A stretch of DNA of 64,000 bases from Trissonchulus latispiculum (GCA_030248195.1 JASAND010030285.1:1-64000), one strand, 5' to 3'; counted from the stretch's first letter, positions 1 through 12,426 are shown. The notes: generated by a model not told the origin, from the sequence alone. A program made the numbers and translations.

Positions 1-660
1 ATGGAATGTTGTCCTGTTTCAGGAGTGTGCTGCAGAGAACAATGTTACCGTGCCGGTGGCTGGTATCGCGGACCATGTCCAGGTTTCAGTTGCTCGTAAC
101 CCGCTCGATGTTGCCGTGCCGGCAGGTGGGATTCAGGACGATGATCCCGTGCCAGTGGCTAAGGTGTGGTTAATGTTTAATTGTATAGGGAATGTAGAGG
201 TTTTGTGTCTTTGGCGTGTTGTAAGGTGACATTCTGTACATGTTAGCACTGCTGTAACCACTTGAAAAGGAAAGGTAGATTGCACTCAAGTTTACTTTAG
301 TTTACTTCACAGGATGTACTAATGATTGAATTGAGTCCGTTTGTGGGATGTCATGGTGGGGGAGCAGTCTAAGCGATGTGTTTTGTTTGCAGTTAGGATT
401 TTTCTGTTAATTCGTTTGTCGTTCTTGTACTGTGGTTCTACACATGTTTATATCTATTTTTTAGATGGAATGTGCATGGAAACCGTGTGGCGGTTCATCC
501 AGGTGCGGTAGGAGGAGACGTGGAGACAGAGGCCTGCGGAGAAGTGTTGAAGGAGGCTAGTAGCTTAGTTTATATTAATATTAATTTAGAGTTCTAAAAT
601 TTTACTGTGGTTCGGATGTGGTGGTTAATTTAGTTTGCCTTAATTCTTAAATAAAGTGGG
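1..660 (+). CDS. Possible 3' end of an unrecognised gene (exon-like segments)
   Basis: An acceptor-like tract ending in AG at 21-22 opens a segment at 23-163 that reads through 47 codons and ends AAG before GTGTGG. It contains a repeated VPVA-type word (TVPVAG, AVPAG, PVPVAK) and many Asp and Val residues. A second acceptor at about 312 opens a phase-compatible segment ending in TAA near 371, and another lies near 475. AATAAA at about 649 could be a polyadenylation signal. I do not recognise the protein. The repeated VPVA word recurs in the segment at 813-912, which suggests a duplicated exon. Splicing and expression are inferred only. The segments could equally be chance open stretches, or intron sequence of the PLAA gene whose first exons are not seen here. 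Confidence 0.22.
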
Positions 661-812
661 ATAGTGGGAGACTGCCATTAGTGACGAAAATAGATTGAAC
701 CTAGGGGAGAAATTTTTTCAAAAATTTTTGTTGCTACAGTTTGCTGTTGTTCATTTTCATAGATATGTGGTTTTTCATAGATATGTGGTTTACATGTTTT
801 TTGTGCTTTTAG

Positions 813-912
813 GAAAGGATTCTGGACTATGTTTCCGTGCCGGTGGCTGGTAACCCTGGGGATGGTCACGCGACAGCGGCTTGTAACGCTGACAATCTTC
901 GAAGCACAGTGG
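813..912 (+). CDS. Exon-like segment sharing the VPVAG word with 23-163
   Basis: The segment follows a pyrimidine-rich tract ending TTTTAG and ends before GTAAGA. In phase 0, the same phase as 23-163, it reads a SVPVAG word followed by GDGHA. The DNA around 50-75 and 829-852 is nearly identical (ccgtgccggtggctggta), and the sequence that follows each also looks related. It may be a duplicated exon of one unrecognised gene or a diverged repeat. Function unknown. Confidence 0.2.
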
Positions 913-1035
913 GTAAGATATGGTAACAGTTGTATTGTGTATTATATCACGACTGATGTACCGCCGCTCGAGAAGGAAGGCAGGATACGTTTGTGTTGTC
1001 AAATTTATGGTGGCGTTACTGATTGTTGCAATTGA

Positions 1036-1811
1036 TTGAATTTACTTCGTTTGCAGGATGAGATTTGAACTAGGAACTGATTAATAATTATTGTTATACT
1101 TTTACGTGCTTGTATGTACGTTTTTTTATTTACGTATTTATTTTATTTATTTCGCAAATTAAAGTGAAAGTTAAAGTGGGACTTGACACCTGTTGTTCTT
1201 TGGCGCTAGCGTAGCAAGAAAAAAATTTCGGATGGGGAGCAACACAAAATATTTCAGAAAGTGCTGAAACGTATCTTTGAGGGCGATTTAAAATACCAGT
1301 TTATTAGGGATTCGTGTTAAATTTGTGTGAAAGCATTGCTGTGTTAGCTATCGCTTCTGGTGAATGCTCCTTAAATTTTAAGTTTACTTTTAATCAGAAA
1401 ATCTTGGTGAAATTTATTTGTTGACAGGAATAGTTGTCTGGCGATTGAATCTTTACTTATATAATTTAATTCAATTATATATATTCTCCTTTTTGATTTG
1501 CTTTTCGACTGTGTTTAACAGATTGGATCCGGTCGATTGTCCTGGTTTGGGATTGGGTTATGGACGAACAGTGCAGTGGAGGATACAACTCGTCAGATTT
1601 TTGCGGATTGGCTTGGACAGATTTTTTAGTATATACTATGGATGTGGTTTAGTTTGTTGATCGTTATTTGTACTGTATATACTTGATTTTGTTGTAAGGA
1701 TGCTGTGCATTTCAGGAGTGGTTTTAAATTCCAAATCCGTTTACTTTAATTCTTTTGAAGATTCTTTTTAAGCTGCGAACTTGTTTTGAAAGAAAAAATT
1801 GATATTTTACG
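1036..1811. other. No supported gene
   Basis: AT-rich sequence with only short, low-complexity open frames. One 80-codon frame at 1418-1660 is dominated by Leu, Ile, Tyr and Phe, as expected of AT-rich DNA, and has no recognisable domain. I see no RNA gene here. Confidence 0.4.
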
Positions 1812-2308
1812 TGATTGTGGATTCAATATTGTTTAAGCCTTAGTTTACGACGATACGTGTTCCGTTTGCCGGTGCTTGCTTATAAGTTTTATTTTATTTT
1901 AAAAACGTGAACAGTTTAAAATTATGTTTTCAAGTTTAACTTGAAGTTAACCAGTGTTCAGGATTCAGTTTATTTGTATTACCTTACTTTGTGAGGACCG
2001 GGAATCTCATTCTTGATCTCTTTTGTTTAATTTGTACTTTTTTATGTTACCTGAGTCTAATGATTGTGGAGTCAATATTGTCTAAGCTTTAGTTTATGAC
2101 GATTCGTGTTCCGTTTGCCGGTGCTTACTTATAAGTTTTATTTTTATTGTTCACGTTGTTAAAAGTAAGTATTCAAGTTTAGCTTGAAGTTAAACAGTGT
2201 TCAGCATTTACTTTGTTAGTCAGTCATACCTTATTTCGTGAGGATCTGTAATCTCATTCCTGATCTCTGTTTTGTTTAATTTTTACTTTTCCAATGTTAC
2301 CTGAGTTT
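1812..2308 (+). repeat. ~249-bp imperfect tandem duplication
   Basis: Two consecutive copies start with tgattgtgg at 1812 and 2061. Both contain ttccgtttgccggtgctt, a tcaagtttarcttgaagtta block and a tgaggaycngnaatctcatt block, and both end tgttacctgag. The copies differ by scattered substitutions and small indels, so the duplication is not recent. No gene is seen in it or in the following stretch to 2656. Confidence 0.85.
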
Positions 2309-2656
2309 ACTACTGTACCTACGTTTTTTATAATAAACCTATATATATAATTTTTGTGTTTCTGGCTACATTTTGTTTGCGCAACTGAATTTGTTCATAT
2401 ATTATGCTTGTGTTTTGTTTGCTCTGGTGTGCTGGTTTTTTCTTCAATTAAAATTTGTTTTTGTTCTGCTCTTCTTTAGTGTAGGATAATTTTGCTGCGC
2501 GAGTTTTGTGCTAGATTAAGTTATCATTGACTGATAGTTAACTACCTATGTCTTGAAGGAAACAGTATATACATTCGTTGTAGGGATTTATTTTAATCTG
2601 AGAATCGATCCTTTCTATAGTTGTACTGATGAACGCTAAAGCGGAAAAATGCAAGA

Positions 2657-4090
2657 AACTAGTGGGAAAAATGCCCTAGACGGGCATGCAGTGGCTAGAA
2701 TAGGGAAAGAAGGAAGGGCGGAAAAATGCCAATATGAATCACAGTCGTCGCTGAAAATGATAGAAACTAGACTCAGCGCCGAATAGGAAATGCAGTCGGC
2801 GCTGAAAATGATAGAAACTAGATACAGCGCCGAATAGGGAATGCAGTCGCGCTGAAAATGATAGAAACTAGATTCAGCGCCGAATAGGGAATGCAGTCGG
2901 CGCTGAAAATTATAGAAACTAGATTTAGCGCCGAATAGGGAATGCAGTCGGCGCTGAAAATGATAGAAACTAGATTCAGCGCCGAATAGGGAATGCAGTC
3001 GGATAGCGTGGAACAGGCAATTCCTCCGTCCATCCTATTCGCGTGAATTGCGATATGTCCAGCTCAACGGTTTATTTTTCTAACAATGTTACCTTCGATA
3101 AGATAATTTGATTAACTGTGACTGGGTTTTATACCTACTCGCGTGAATAAAAATATGCTGATATGAGCGGCTGCTTTCTCGTACAATTTTATCTCAAACA
3201 GCAAACTTGAAACTCTTCCTGGATTGTCTACTTTTAGACTTAGTTGAGCCTCGCGACTGTAGACTATCTTCTGCCATCGCGATTTAATGTTCTAATATGG
3301 ACAAGATTAAGATTTCGTTTTGGCACATACTTTTGTCGGCTTTTCCAGCACAGACGATCAATGACACTTTTAAGACAGAAACAATTACAGCTCCAAATTC
3401 CTTACAAAGTTGTTTCAGCTGGAACTAGTATTACTCATGGGCAATGCGGTTTATGTACTTTATGCAGAAGACAACACAAACGGCTTTAACTTTATGTTAA
3501 AGAATAAAGCTAGCTAGCTTCAGCACATTTTGATCACATCATGACACCTAATCTTAACTGCGTTACTTCATGATCCACAATCCACAACGCACTTTTAACT
3601 CTGGCTGGAAAAGCAGATTTGGCTTACACGAACGATATTGCTGCAGCCTGCCTCATTTTAAACGCAGTAAATACAACGTTCTCGACTATTCCAGAGCAGT
3701 TCACGCGAATAGGATGGACGGAGGAATTGCCTGTTCCACGCTATCCGACTGCATTCCCTATTCGGCGCTGAATCTAGTTTCTATCATTTTCAGCGCCGAC
3801 TGCATTCCCTATTCGGCGCTAAATCTAGTTTCTATAATTTTCAGCGCCGACTGCATTCCCTATTCGGCGCTGAATCTAGTTTCTATCATTTTCAGCGCGA
3901 CTGCATTCCCTATTCGGCGCTGTATCTAGTTTCTATCATTTTCAGCGCCGACTGCATTTCCTATTCGGCGCTGAGTCTAGTTTCTATCATTTTCAGCGCC
4001 GACTGTGATTCATATTGGCATTTTTCCGCCCTTCCTTCTTTCCCTATTCTAGCCACTGCATGCCCGTCTAGGGCATTTTTCCCACTAGTT
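2657..4090. mobile_element. Foldback element with ~390-bp arms made of ~58-bp subrepeats
   Basis: The sequence from 2657 (aactagtgggaaaaatgccc) to about 3048 reappears as its reverse complement at about 3699-4090. Each arm has a unique outer part and then about five copies of a ~58-bp unit containing cggcgctgaaaatgatagaa and ttcagcgccgaatagg. The two arms even share the same unit variants, for example one unit lacking a G (tcgcgctg). The ~650-bp centre is unique and has no convincing gene. Open frames in the arms encode a repeated NLVSIIFSA peptide, which is only a translation of the subrepeat. I found no clear target-site duplication. It is a non-autonomous foldback transposon by inference. 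Confidence 0.85.
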
Positions 4091-4514
4091 GTGATGGCAT
4101 GTTTTATCTGATTGAAAACTTAGCCTTTAGTTAGTCAGATAATTCGTGCGATATAGAAAATAGTTGACATCTGTCACCGATTAATTTGCAATATTTTAAT
4201 TTTTGATAAACATTAAATTTAATTCTTGTTCTTCGGCGAAACCTTCTTTTGTGCTTATTTATATATTTTATTTTTTTAATAAAATACGTACCTAAAACAC
4301 CAAGTTCTATGCAGCTCCACTGATGAGCCGCCTGTATCGTGAACTCTGGTCTGGTAGAGGTCGCATGCACAACTAATATAGGTTGTTTAATGTTATTTTT
4401 TGACACTGCCACGAAACCAGTCTAACCAGATAATACCCGGTACATTTCTCTATTAAGTTTATTATTAAATTTAATTCTTTTGTTCGGAGTTAAAATGTTG
4501 CTCAGATATTTTAG
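4091..4514. other. No supported gene (probable PLAA intron)
   Basis: AT-rich stretch between the foldback element and the first recognised PLAA exon. I searched it for the WD repeat expected just upstream in PLAA and did not find it. The sequence ends in a pyrimidine-rich tract and TTTTAG, which serves as the acceptor of the first visible exon. Confidence 0.4.
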
Positions 4515-7500
4515 GAGTCAGCTGGCGATAAGCTAGTTTCAGTACTGACTGGTTCAGCGGACAAAACTATTTCCTATTGGAAGGATGGTTCTTTAGTACG
4601 AAGTTTCACTGGTGAGCGGTATTGTTGTCGAAAGCCTCTTATTTTTCTCGCTGAAACTGAAATTGGACAGATTTCGAAGTTCATCAAAATTTGGTTTGTT
4701 TGGTTTGTCAAAATCAAAATCTCACGAATAGTGTTGCCAAAACTTATCTATGAAAATTTTAAGATGTAAATTTAAATTAAAAATTAAAACTTACAAACTA
4801 AAATATTAAAGTTTTGCTAATTAGTCTTTGGAAGTGATTTTTGTGGTTAAATTCACTGGAAGCTCCATTTCCCTTAAATATAACCCAAAATATTAAGGTC
4901 ACACTGACTGTGTACGTGGACTGGCTGTCTTGTCTGGCGGATTAGAATTTCTTTCTTGCTCCAATGATGCTTCCATCATTCGTTGGAATCTTGATTTGGG
5001 TACAAAGCTACAAACGTTTTATGGACCCGAAAATTATATTTATAGGTTGGTTTTGTTATTCCAAGTTTTATTCTATACTCTTAATATTATATTATCAAGT
5101 TAGCTTGCAAGGATCGTTCCTGTGCTCGCTTTTTAACGTTTGTTGGTTACGGTCGTGTTTCCCTCACGTGCATTTGTCGTTGCAGAAAGTGTATTTATTG
5201 CCCAATTTCATTTAAACTTTCAGAAAATACATCGGGCTGGATGATAAACTTCCTGTAAATGTGCCAGCTACATTATGTACAGTGAGAAACAAATTTGAAA
5301 CTCTAGAACTGTTACGTAGAAAATTATGTTTAACGACTTTAATCATTTTTGAGCAGTGAATGTTTGACGAAATTTAGTTCGAATATCAAAATCAAAATCA
5401 AAATAATACACGAGATGGCCCAGTAATCAGACACGTTAGGTTTTGATCCTATATATAATTCGATCTGGTTATGTCGTTTGAATCCACGCGTCCATGCTTT
5501 GTCTTGTCGAATGACTGTAATAAGGATCATAATTCCATACAGAAGATTGCGTAATCCAAGGTTAAAATGCAGTACTTCCTGTGCGGTATCGGAGTGGCCA
5601 CTTGTAGGTTATCTCATAGAGCCACCTTTACCTTTTTGATTTAGTTTGACTAAGCTTGTAAGCGACCTGCTTTTATAGCATTTCCGTGTTGTCATCTGGC
5701 CAAGAATTTGTTTGTGGTGGAGAAGATCGTGCCATTAGAATATTTTCACTAGAATCTGGCAAGTGCACTGATACCATTTTGATGCCTGCTCAGAGTGTGT
5801 GGTCAGTGACCGGTTTAACAAATGGAGACATTGCCTGCGGCAGCAGGTAAACTTACTGGTTACCCTACTATTGTGATTTTAGTCAAAACCATTGTAGTAT
5901 TTCTAGTTTTTGCAGTCTGCTTTCGTGCCTATTTCTTCGTTTCTATCTTTTGAGTGTCCGATGTGTTTTCTTAGTGATGGAGTGGTTCGCGTATTCACGA
6001 GAGATAGCAAGCGCCTTGGATCCAGTGAACTATTGGAGATATTTTCTGCCCAGGTCGCCAGCTTTCAGGATGCTGTTCAGTCTAAGGATGATCTCGGGGG
6101 AATAAAAATTTCTGATCTGCCTGGCCCAGAAGCTTTGTTTGCATCAGGTTTTCTTCGTTTCGCTTTTAGATACCATTAAAATATATATATTTGTTTACGT
6201 ACGTTTTTACGCATTAGATGATTTCACATCAGCAAATTTTACTCAACGTTTGCGACCATCTTAATGTTAATGCTGTGTTATACTTTATGGACTAACTTTC
6301 ACCTTTTGAAGGGAAGAAAGATGGTCAGAGCAAAATGATAAGAAGGGGAGATGTGGTAGAACTTTATGAATGGTCTCAGTCGGAAGGAAGTTGGAAAAAA
6401 GTTGGAGACGTCATGTCGGCTAAGGGACCCTCCGAAGGAAAGAAGATGCATCTAGGAAAGGTGGGTTTGCGTGCTCGCACCCACAACTTTTTAAAGCAGT
6501 ATAAACATAAAATCAAACAAGCATCAGTTGTGTGCAAAAGTGTTGTTGGAAGATTTGGAGCTGAACTTTTTGAAAAGTATTGTGCCGGCTACGCAGTAAA
6601 GTTTTTTTATCTGATGAGTTGACTAAGTTTTATCGTGCGGTTGGTTCGGCCTTTGTTGGTGTTTTTCCAATGTATTTCCATGGTTAGAGTTTAGCTTCAC
6701 CCGTAAAAAACCAGTGTTTCGCCCAATGATTCAAAGCTGCCTCTGCATCAAACTTTTCGTTTGATTCAAAAGGCGTATTTAAAATAATACACCCATCTTA
6801 AATCATGAAGTCTGGAGCCGATTAGTGTCAATTATAGACCAACTAGAGTATAACTTCATTTGCATAACGTCGACTTCCGGCAAACTTGTATTATGTACGT
6901 ACTTCCTACAGCTGATTTTGTTCGGCAACGAAAGAAAAGTAGTGCTAGACACAATGACAGCTAAACCAGTTTTTGCAACCCCCTCCTATATTCATCGCAT
7001 GTCAATTTATTCTATTGAAAATTTAGTGTGTATTGCAGAACTAACTACGAAGATAATAATGTATAATAGCCGGCTACGCTGAGGCGTAGCCGGAAAAACA
7101 GTCGAACTCTAATTCTCATATAAACGTTTCAAACTTTACAAGCATTTAGCCTATTGAATTTCGAGTGGGAACAATCTTTCTCATAGAATATTATCGAAAT
7201 TTTGTAACACTTTCAAGAAAGATGATGGATTGATGGGCACCGGATTTTTTCGTATGTGAATATCCGTTTATGTTGCATTTAACGGATATCCGGTTATCCG
7301 ACTAGTCAAAACTTAAGTAAAAGAAAATTAAGTAGAATAGATTGTTTTGTAGGAATACGACTTTGTATTTGATGTCGATGTTGAGGATGGAAAGCCGCCC
7401 TTGAAACTGCCCTATAATAAATCTGATGATCCTTGGTTGGCCGCCCAGACCTTTATCCACCAAAATAACCTCCCACAAGGCTATCTGGATCAGGTTGCTC

Positions 7501-9927
7501 ATTTTATTATCCAGAATGCTCCTGGAGCTGGTTCCGGGTGTCCTGCCCCGCCGGAAGGAGTTGTTGATCCATTCACAGGTGGACAGCGTTTTAGTATTAT
7601 CTGAATAATAGGCTTTCTTTTCTTTGGTACATATGTACACCTTAATTATTTCGGAATGAGTGGGTTCTTGTCTGCAACAAACTAATGGATGTATGATACT
7701 CACTCCACTAAATTTCAGAATGTCGGAGGACTCCTGATATCACGTTTCCTCTTACTTGACTTGTCACCAGTATTATGTGTATAGGTAGGAAGAATTCTAT
7801 AATCTTGCGAAATCCTATGAACTCTGATGGTGTTTCAGGTAGAGTTGGTTTTCTAGTTTAGTACCGGTTCAATTTCAGGCGGGGCTCGCTATGTGCCGGG
7901 TAATGGTGGAATGAGTGCGGGTGGAGACCTTTCAGATCCGTTTAGCGGCGGCAGTCGCTACATTCCTTCTTCCAGTGGAGGCGCTCGTGGTGGCGGTGGC
8001 AGTACCAACGGGGCTGCTGATCCTTTTACTGGAGCGGGCCGCTACGTACCCAATGGAGCTGCGCCTGTGGATGCCCCCACAGGTATTCATTATGTTTCAT
8101 GCATTTTGTAGTGTCAGTACCTAACTATGTTTGTGGGACATTATTTTAGTTAATATTTTAGCAGCAGGAGTTATTTTGGAATGCCCAAACGGGGAAGCAA
8201 GTTGAGGCACCAGGGGCATCCCATTCACTACGAAAAAGGCGAATTCACTAATTCGAGTTCCCGCGGAGGCGGTTCCATTACCCCTCCCAAATTACTACTT
8301 CAGGCATGGCATATCAGAAAGGACAATGGTTTAGGAACTCTTCGTAGCCAGAAGGTTTATGCACATAACTTTTGGTGGCTCAACGTTTCGAACGCTTTAG
8401 CAAAATCAATATAAATTGAATGGGTATTAAACTTTTCATTTTTCTGGGCAAACCATTCTAAGTGTGTAGGATAATAGGTAGAGTAATGCCAAGTTGTTTT
8501 CCTGAACGGAATTTATCTCAAGTTTCAAAGGCTTGCGTTTCTATGATCTATCATTGGCAAAATTTAAACAAAATGAGTGGACTTAGAAATTTTGACTCAA
8601 CTTCCAAGCTAGTAACAGTCGACCATCAGTTCTTTTTGTATTTCAGATCCGAAACGCCCTCGTAGCCTGCATATTCCGATGAAAGACTATGTTAAATTTG
8701 TTGGTGTCAATCCGAAAACAATTAGTAGGTTGTTAGAGTCGTATCTACATATGATGAGCTGTTGATTAACATTAATCAAATGTCAATATTATTAGTCCCC
8801 TTTCTAATTTACCCATTTTAAACCCCTGAGGTAAGCTCACTTTTAGGTAAATTGCTGCTCTTCGTTGATTGAAGTCAGTGTTTATTTGCTTGTTTCAGCA
8901 AAGCTGAAGGAAATTAATTCTGTACTGGGAGAAGATGTTCAGTTGACTGTCGAAAAAATTACCGCGTTAGATTCATTGGCTCAAGGCAGCTCCTTTGTAG
9001 ACCAAGCGGATGCTATCAAAGCATTTGAAAAGGGTTTAGCTTGGTCTCCTGGTACGCATATTCTGATGTTTAAGTTTCTACCATGATGGAATATTAACTT
9101 TATATGAATTGAATACCATCATAATATCGCATCTAGTAAGCTGTAGCTAGCTCTCCATTTATATCATAAAACTACCAGCCGAAACGGTAATTTCTTACCA
9201 CCTGTACTGTTTTATTACTTCGTCTCGTGTACGATTCGATTGCTGTATTTAATTTTCATCGTTGTCATTGTGAAATCTGAAATTCTAAGTCGTTTCGAAA
9301 TGTTACTTTTCAGATAATCTAATTCCAGTTCTGGACATCTTCAATGCTGCCATCTTTTGTTCCGGGATCGGTGATCACTTTCTGTCCGGGAACCGAGGAC
9401 TGGCCTTGTTGGATCAGTTGGCCGGCTATTTGTCTCCCTGTGCCAAGTCTTCCCCTCCTCCTGGCCTGGTGATCTGCATTTGTCGTCTCCTGTGTAATGT
9501 GGTTACGGTTGAGTCCGGTGGCAGTACTCTGGAGAAATGTTCTCTAATGCTGATACCGTTGGTTATCAATCGAGGGCTTGCGACCAGTGAACGGCCAACG
9601 GCCCATTCGGCTGCCGTTGGATTTTTGGCCAACCTGGCCAAATTGACTGCAGATTCCAGCCTTAGTGATCTGAGAGTTCAGCTGATTAAGCGTCTGGCTG
9701 TTCAGTTGGACGGTGCCTTGGCCGCTTCCCTAAGTGATACCTGGAAACCGGATGTTTACTTTCAGATTCTGGTAGCAATTGGTACACTACTATGGGGATC
9801 TGATTTGGCCCTGACGGCAGGCAAAGCCGCCAAATTGGAGCCATTAATTCAGAGACTGAAGGATAGAACAGATGATGAGGAGGGGAAAAATCTTGCTCGT
9901 TGCATTGAGCGTATGCTTTCTGCTTAG
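4515..9927 (+). CDS. PLAA: Phospholipase A2-activating protein (Doa1/Ufd3 orthologue), 5' part missing
   Basis: Adaptor that binds ubiquitin and the p97/Cdc48 ATPase in ubiquitin-dependent degradation and membrane-protein sorting. Ten exons join in consistent phase with GT-AG borders: 4515-4611, 4898-5045, 5679-5846, 5975-6147, 6312-6460, 7353-7578, 7879-8082, 8647-8724, 8899-9051 and 9314-9927, giving about 669 codons. Exons 1-4 encode the last WD40 repeats ([42 protein letters not shown]). Exons 5-6 encode the PFU ubiquitin-binding domain ([23 protein letters not shown]). Exons 6-7 carry the conserved linker with three DPF(T/S)G-G-RY(V/I)P repeats. Exons 8-10 encode the helical PUL domain that docks on p97. 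The TAG stop is at 9925-9927. By comparison with the ~795-residue human protein, about 140 N-terminal residues (roughly three WD repeats) are missing. They must lie upstream of a long intron or outside the window. The reading frame is intact. Confidence 0.93.
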
Positions 9928-10233
9928 CTGTGATCTTCTGGAGTGAACTTCTTTTTGAGTTTTCGAACGCTTGTATTGAAGCTAAATTTCGGCTGGTTTT
10001 TTCTGCTCTTACCTTTTTTGGGCGGGGGTCATATTCACTGCCTTTGTTCTTCCAAAATTAGTCATTCGCTCGCATAAGTCAGTAAATTTTGGGCTGAAAT
10101 AACTATTTTAAATATGGATGTGGTTTTGTTGCTTGGTAAGCTATTTACTCTCCCATATAAGTTTAACTGTGATTAACTGTTTTTACATGCATGTTGTTTG
10201 CATTTTATGCTTAATGTTTTAAAGTTTTTTGAC

Positions 10234-10239
10234 AATAAA
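10234..10239 (+). promoter_or_regulatory. Polyadenylation signal of PLAA
   Basis: AATAAA lies 307 bases after the PLAA stop codon, in a T-rich context, and is the first canonical hexamer downstream. It implies a 3' UTR of roughly 330 bases. Confidence 0.6.
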
Positions 10240-10259
10240 CGAATCCCAAAAGGATTGTA

Positions 10260-11850
10260 GCATTTATTTTTAGGTAGACTCTCGGAGGCTTTCCTCCAAA
10301 ATTGAAATGGTAGGAGAATAATGGTCAAATTCAACTAAACAGTCAAGCTAAGGTGGTGAAAATTGTCAAAATGTGAATTGATAGAATTTCTACAATTGTA
10401 GTAGTAGCAGCATGACGTTTATAGGATTTGAAATTCTAATGAAAATGAAAATGAAAATCTATTAAAATTAGGATTTGGTAAAAAGTTTGGTTGAAGAGTT
10501 TAAAGTGTTAAATTTGGGACCGTTCCGGTCATTTTCTTGTCGCAATAACTCTGAAGAATGGTTACATATACTAGCCATATTATGTTAGATCACAACGTAA
10601 ACCTGCAGTGCTCGGACAATTCCTACTTTTTCGTATGTTCCTACTTTTTTTCGTACTTTAGGTCAAAAATTTCTACTTTTTCCTCTGAAAGACGAAATCT
10701 ACCTGATTTTAGAGAAAATTGCACGAAAAATCGCAGACTTCATGATAATCTACATTTAGTTTTTCTATGTTCCTGACAATGTCAAGTGAGATAAACTCTA
10801 AAATATTCAGCACCAGTCAGCTAGTTTTTTTCAGTTTTACCAGTTTCAATGTTATATAAATAAAATACAAAAATTTGTAAATATTTCGGCAAATCACTGT
10901 TTGGCTATAGCAAGGTTAACAAAAAAATCAAAATTTGGTTTTTTGGCTGGAACTTTCGCAAAACTAAACCAAATCGATTACTTTGAGGACCGATGGAATG
11001 GATAGGTCTTGGACTACGCTTTAAACTACCCTAGTTTCGCTGCTCTGCGACCTACCAGTAAGTACGTTCCAGTAGGCGAACGTCGGTGATTTTTTGTTAA
11101 CGGTTTAACAAAGAATCACCCGTTAACAAAAAAATCAGTGGTGGATCGGATCTCAGCGAGTAGCTAGGAACGTTTTCTCATCAGTTTTGGATAGAGCGCA
11201 CTAAATAGCGTATTTAGAACCCAAAACCGCTAACCTAGTGTTCCAACTGAGGCAACTGTCCCCGCCGAAGTCTTAGTGGTTACCGACGGCCCCCGGCAGC
11301 GTCTAGTATGAAGTCTGATGGCTCTCAAATGCCGTTTTAAGGAATAAAATGTTTCTTCGTGTTTGTGAGTGATTATAACTCATTTCCAGGCATTTTGGCA
11401 GAGAAACTAAGCATTTTGTATGTTGGTGGTATATGACACACGGTCACGTGACCCCTAATTTTTTTGTTAAAGGCAAAATTAGATTACTTGAATGCAAAAT
11501 CTATTATGTATCCTGAAAATTCCTACTTTTTGTTATAATTCCTACTTTTTTGAAAAATTGTTCCTACTTATCCAAAATAGCCATGTCCGAGCCGAGGCCT
11601 GAACCTGCCATGTTATATCCCCTGTAACTTTTCATGGAAATCGCGTATAGAAGCCATATGCACATGTTTTAAAGCTCTTTCACTTTGTGCATTCGGATTT
11701 ATTAAATGAAAAATTTCAATTTTTAAACCAGGACCGTAGCTATACAATTGCTTGATCTCAGCTGCTAAAATAGTGTCAAGATATATATAAACCGCCAATC
11801 AAGGTATTTACCTGGATTTCTTTTCTTTACAATTGAACGATCTCGTCTAC
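10260..11850. other. Intergenic DNA without a supported gene
   Basis: AT-rich sequence. A short word, ttcctacttttt, recurs at about 10620-10685 and 11520-11575, next to a gctcgga/tccgagc word on each side (10598 and 11587). This suggests a degraded transposon with related ends, but I cannot define it. A small inverted pair (gattttttgttaacgg / ccgttaacaaaaaaatc) sits at about 11090-11136. No coding or RNA gene is supported. Confidence 0.35.
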
Positions 11851-12305
11851 TTTCATCAGTCAGAATTTCATTAGTCAGAATTTCATAAGTCAGAATTTCA
11901 CTAGTCAGAATTTCATTAGTCAGAATTTCGTAAGTCTGAATTAATTTTATTTTCATAGTTTCTTCAAAATTGACAATTTATGGTTGTACAATATTAGAAC
12001 CTTTCAAAGTTGAGGAGAGTTAAAATTAACTAATTCATGTATTAACTCCAGTCAAGCTTGACATTTACCCCTTTAAACTTTTATCAGAAGGATTGAGTTA
12101 AATTTACCTCGATTTGTTACTATTAACTCTTTCGCGAATAGCTTCCTTGGTGTTAGCTGATTGGATAGACACACTCAAACATTCTATTTCATTCATAAAA
12201 TCAACATCTTGACCAGCCATGCCAGACTTTGCAGGAATTTATAAAACTTCTGGCTCACGAAATTATGACTAATGAAATTCTGACTAATGAAAGTCTGACA
12301 AATTA
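11851..12305. repeat. Inverted pair of ~15-bp minisatellite arrays (GTCAGAATTTCATTA family)
   Basis: The left array at about 11851-11945 has six or seven copies of gtcagaatttcatta on the plus strand. A shorter array of the reverse complement (taatgaaattctgac) lies at about 12259-12300. The ~310 bases between them are not repetitive. The same two-sided arrangement occurs at 54056-55560, so this is a dispersed foldback family and not an isolated satellite. Confidence 0.75.
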
Positions 12306-12371
12306 AAGTTCAATTTAGGGCTATATGCCTATTCAAAAACCTGTCACTACAGTTTGGGAACGAATTCAAAC

Positions 12372-12426
12372 TTAGCTCAATCGGTAGAGCGTTGGCCTAG
12401 ATAGCCAAAGGTTGTGGGTTAACTAA
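12372..12426 (+). tRNA. tRNA-like sequence, probably a pseudogene or SINE head
   Basis: It contains an A-box-like TAGCTCAATCGGTAGAGC and then a 5-bp anticodon-like stem (ttggc/gccaa) with a 7-base loop ctagata, whose central bases would be AGA. The T arm is degraded (ggttgtgggttaact, where GGTTCGAAT would be expected). There is no 3' acceptor stem partner. The preceding ~55 bases recur at 14698, so it is more likely a tRNA-derived repeat than a functional tRNA gene. Confidence 0.35.

Noticed and set aside
2818..3929. Minus frame 2818-3033 and plus frame 3570-3929 with repeated NLVSIIFSA
   Set aside because: Both are direct translations of the 58-bp subrepeats in the two arms of the foldback element.
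8181..8414. 77-codon plus frame between PLAA exons 7 and 8 as an extra exon
   Set aside because: Every acceptor before it puts PLAA into a frame that meets a stop. Skipping it joins exon 7 to 8647 in the correct phase.
11851..11945. CRISPR-like array of regular short repeats
   Set aside because: Units are contiguous without unique spacers, the genome is eukaryotic, and an inverted partner array exists.
12372..12426. Functional tRNA-Ser gene
   Set aside because: The T arm and acceptor stem are degraded and the block recurs partly elsewhere, so a tRNA-derived repeat or pseudogene is more likely.
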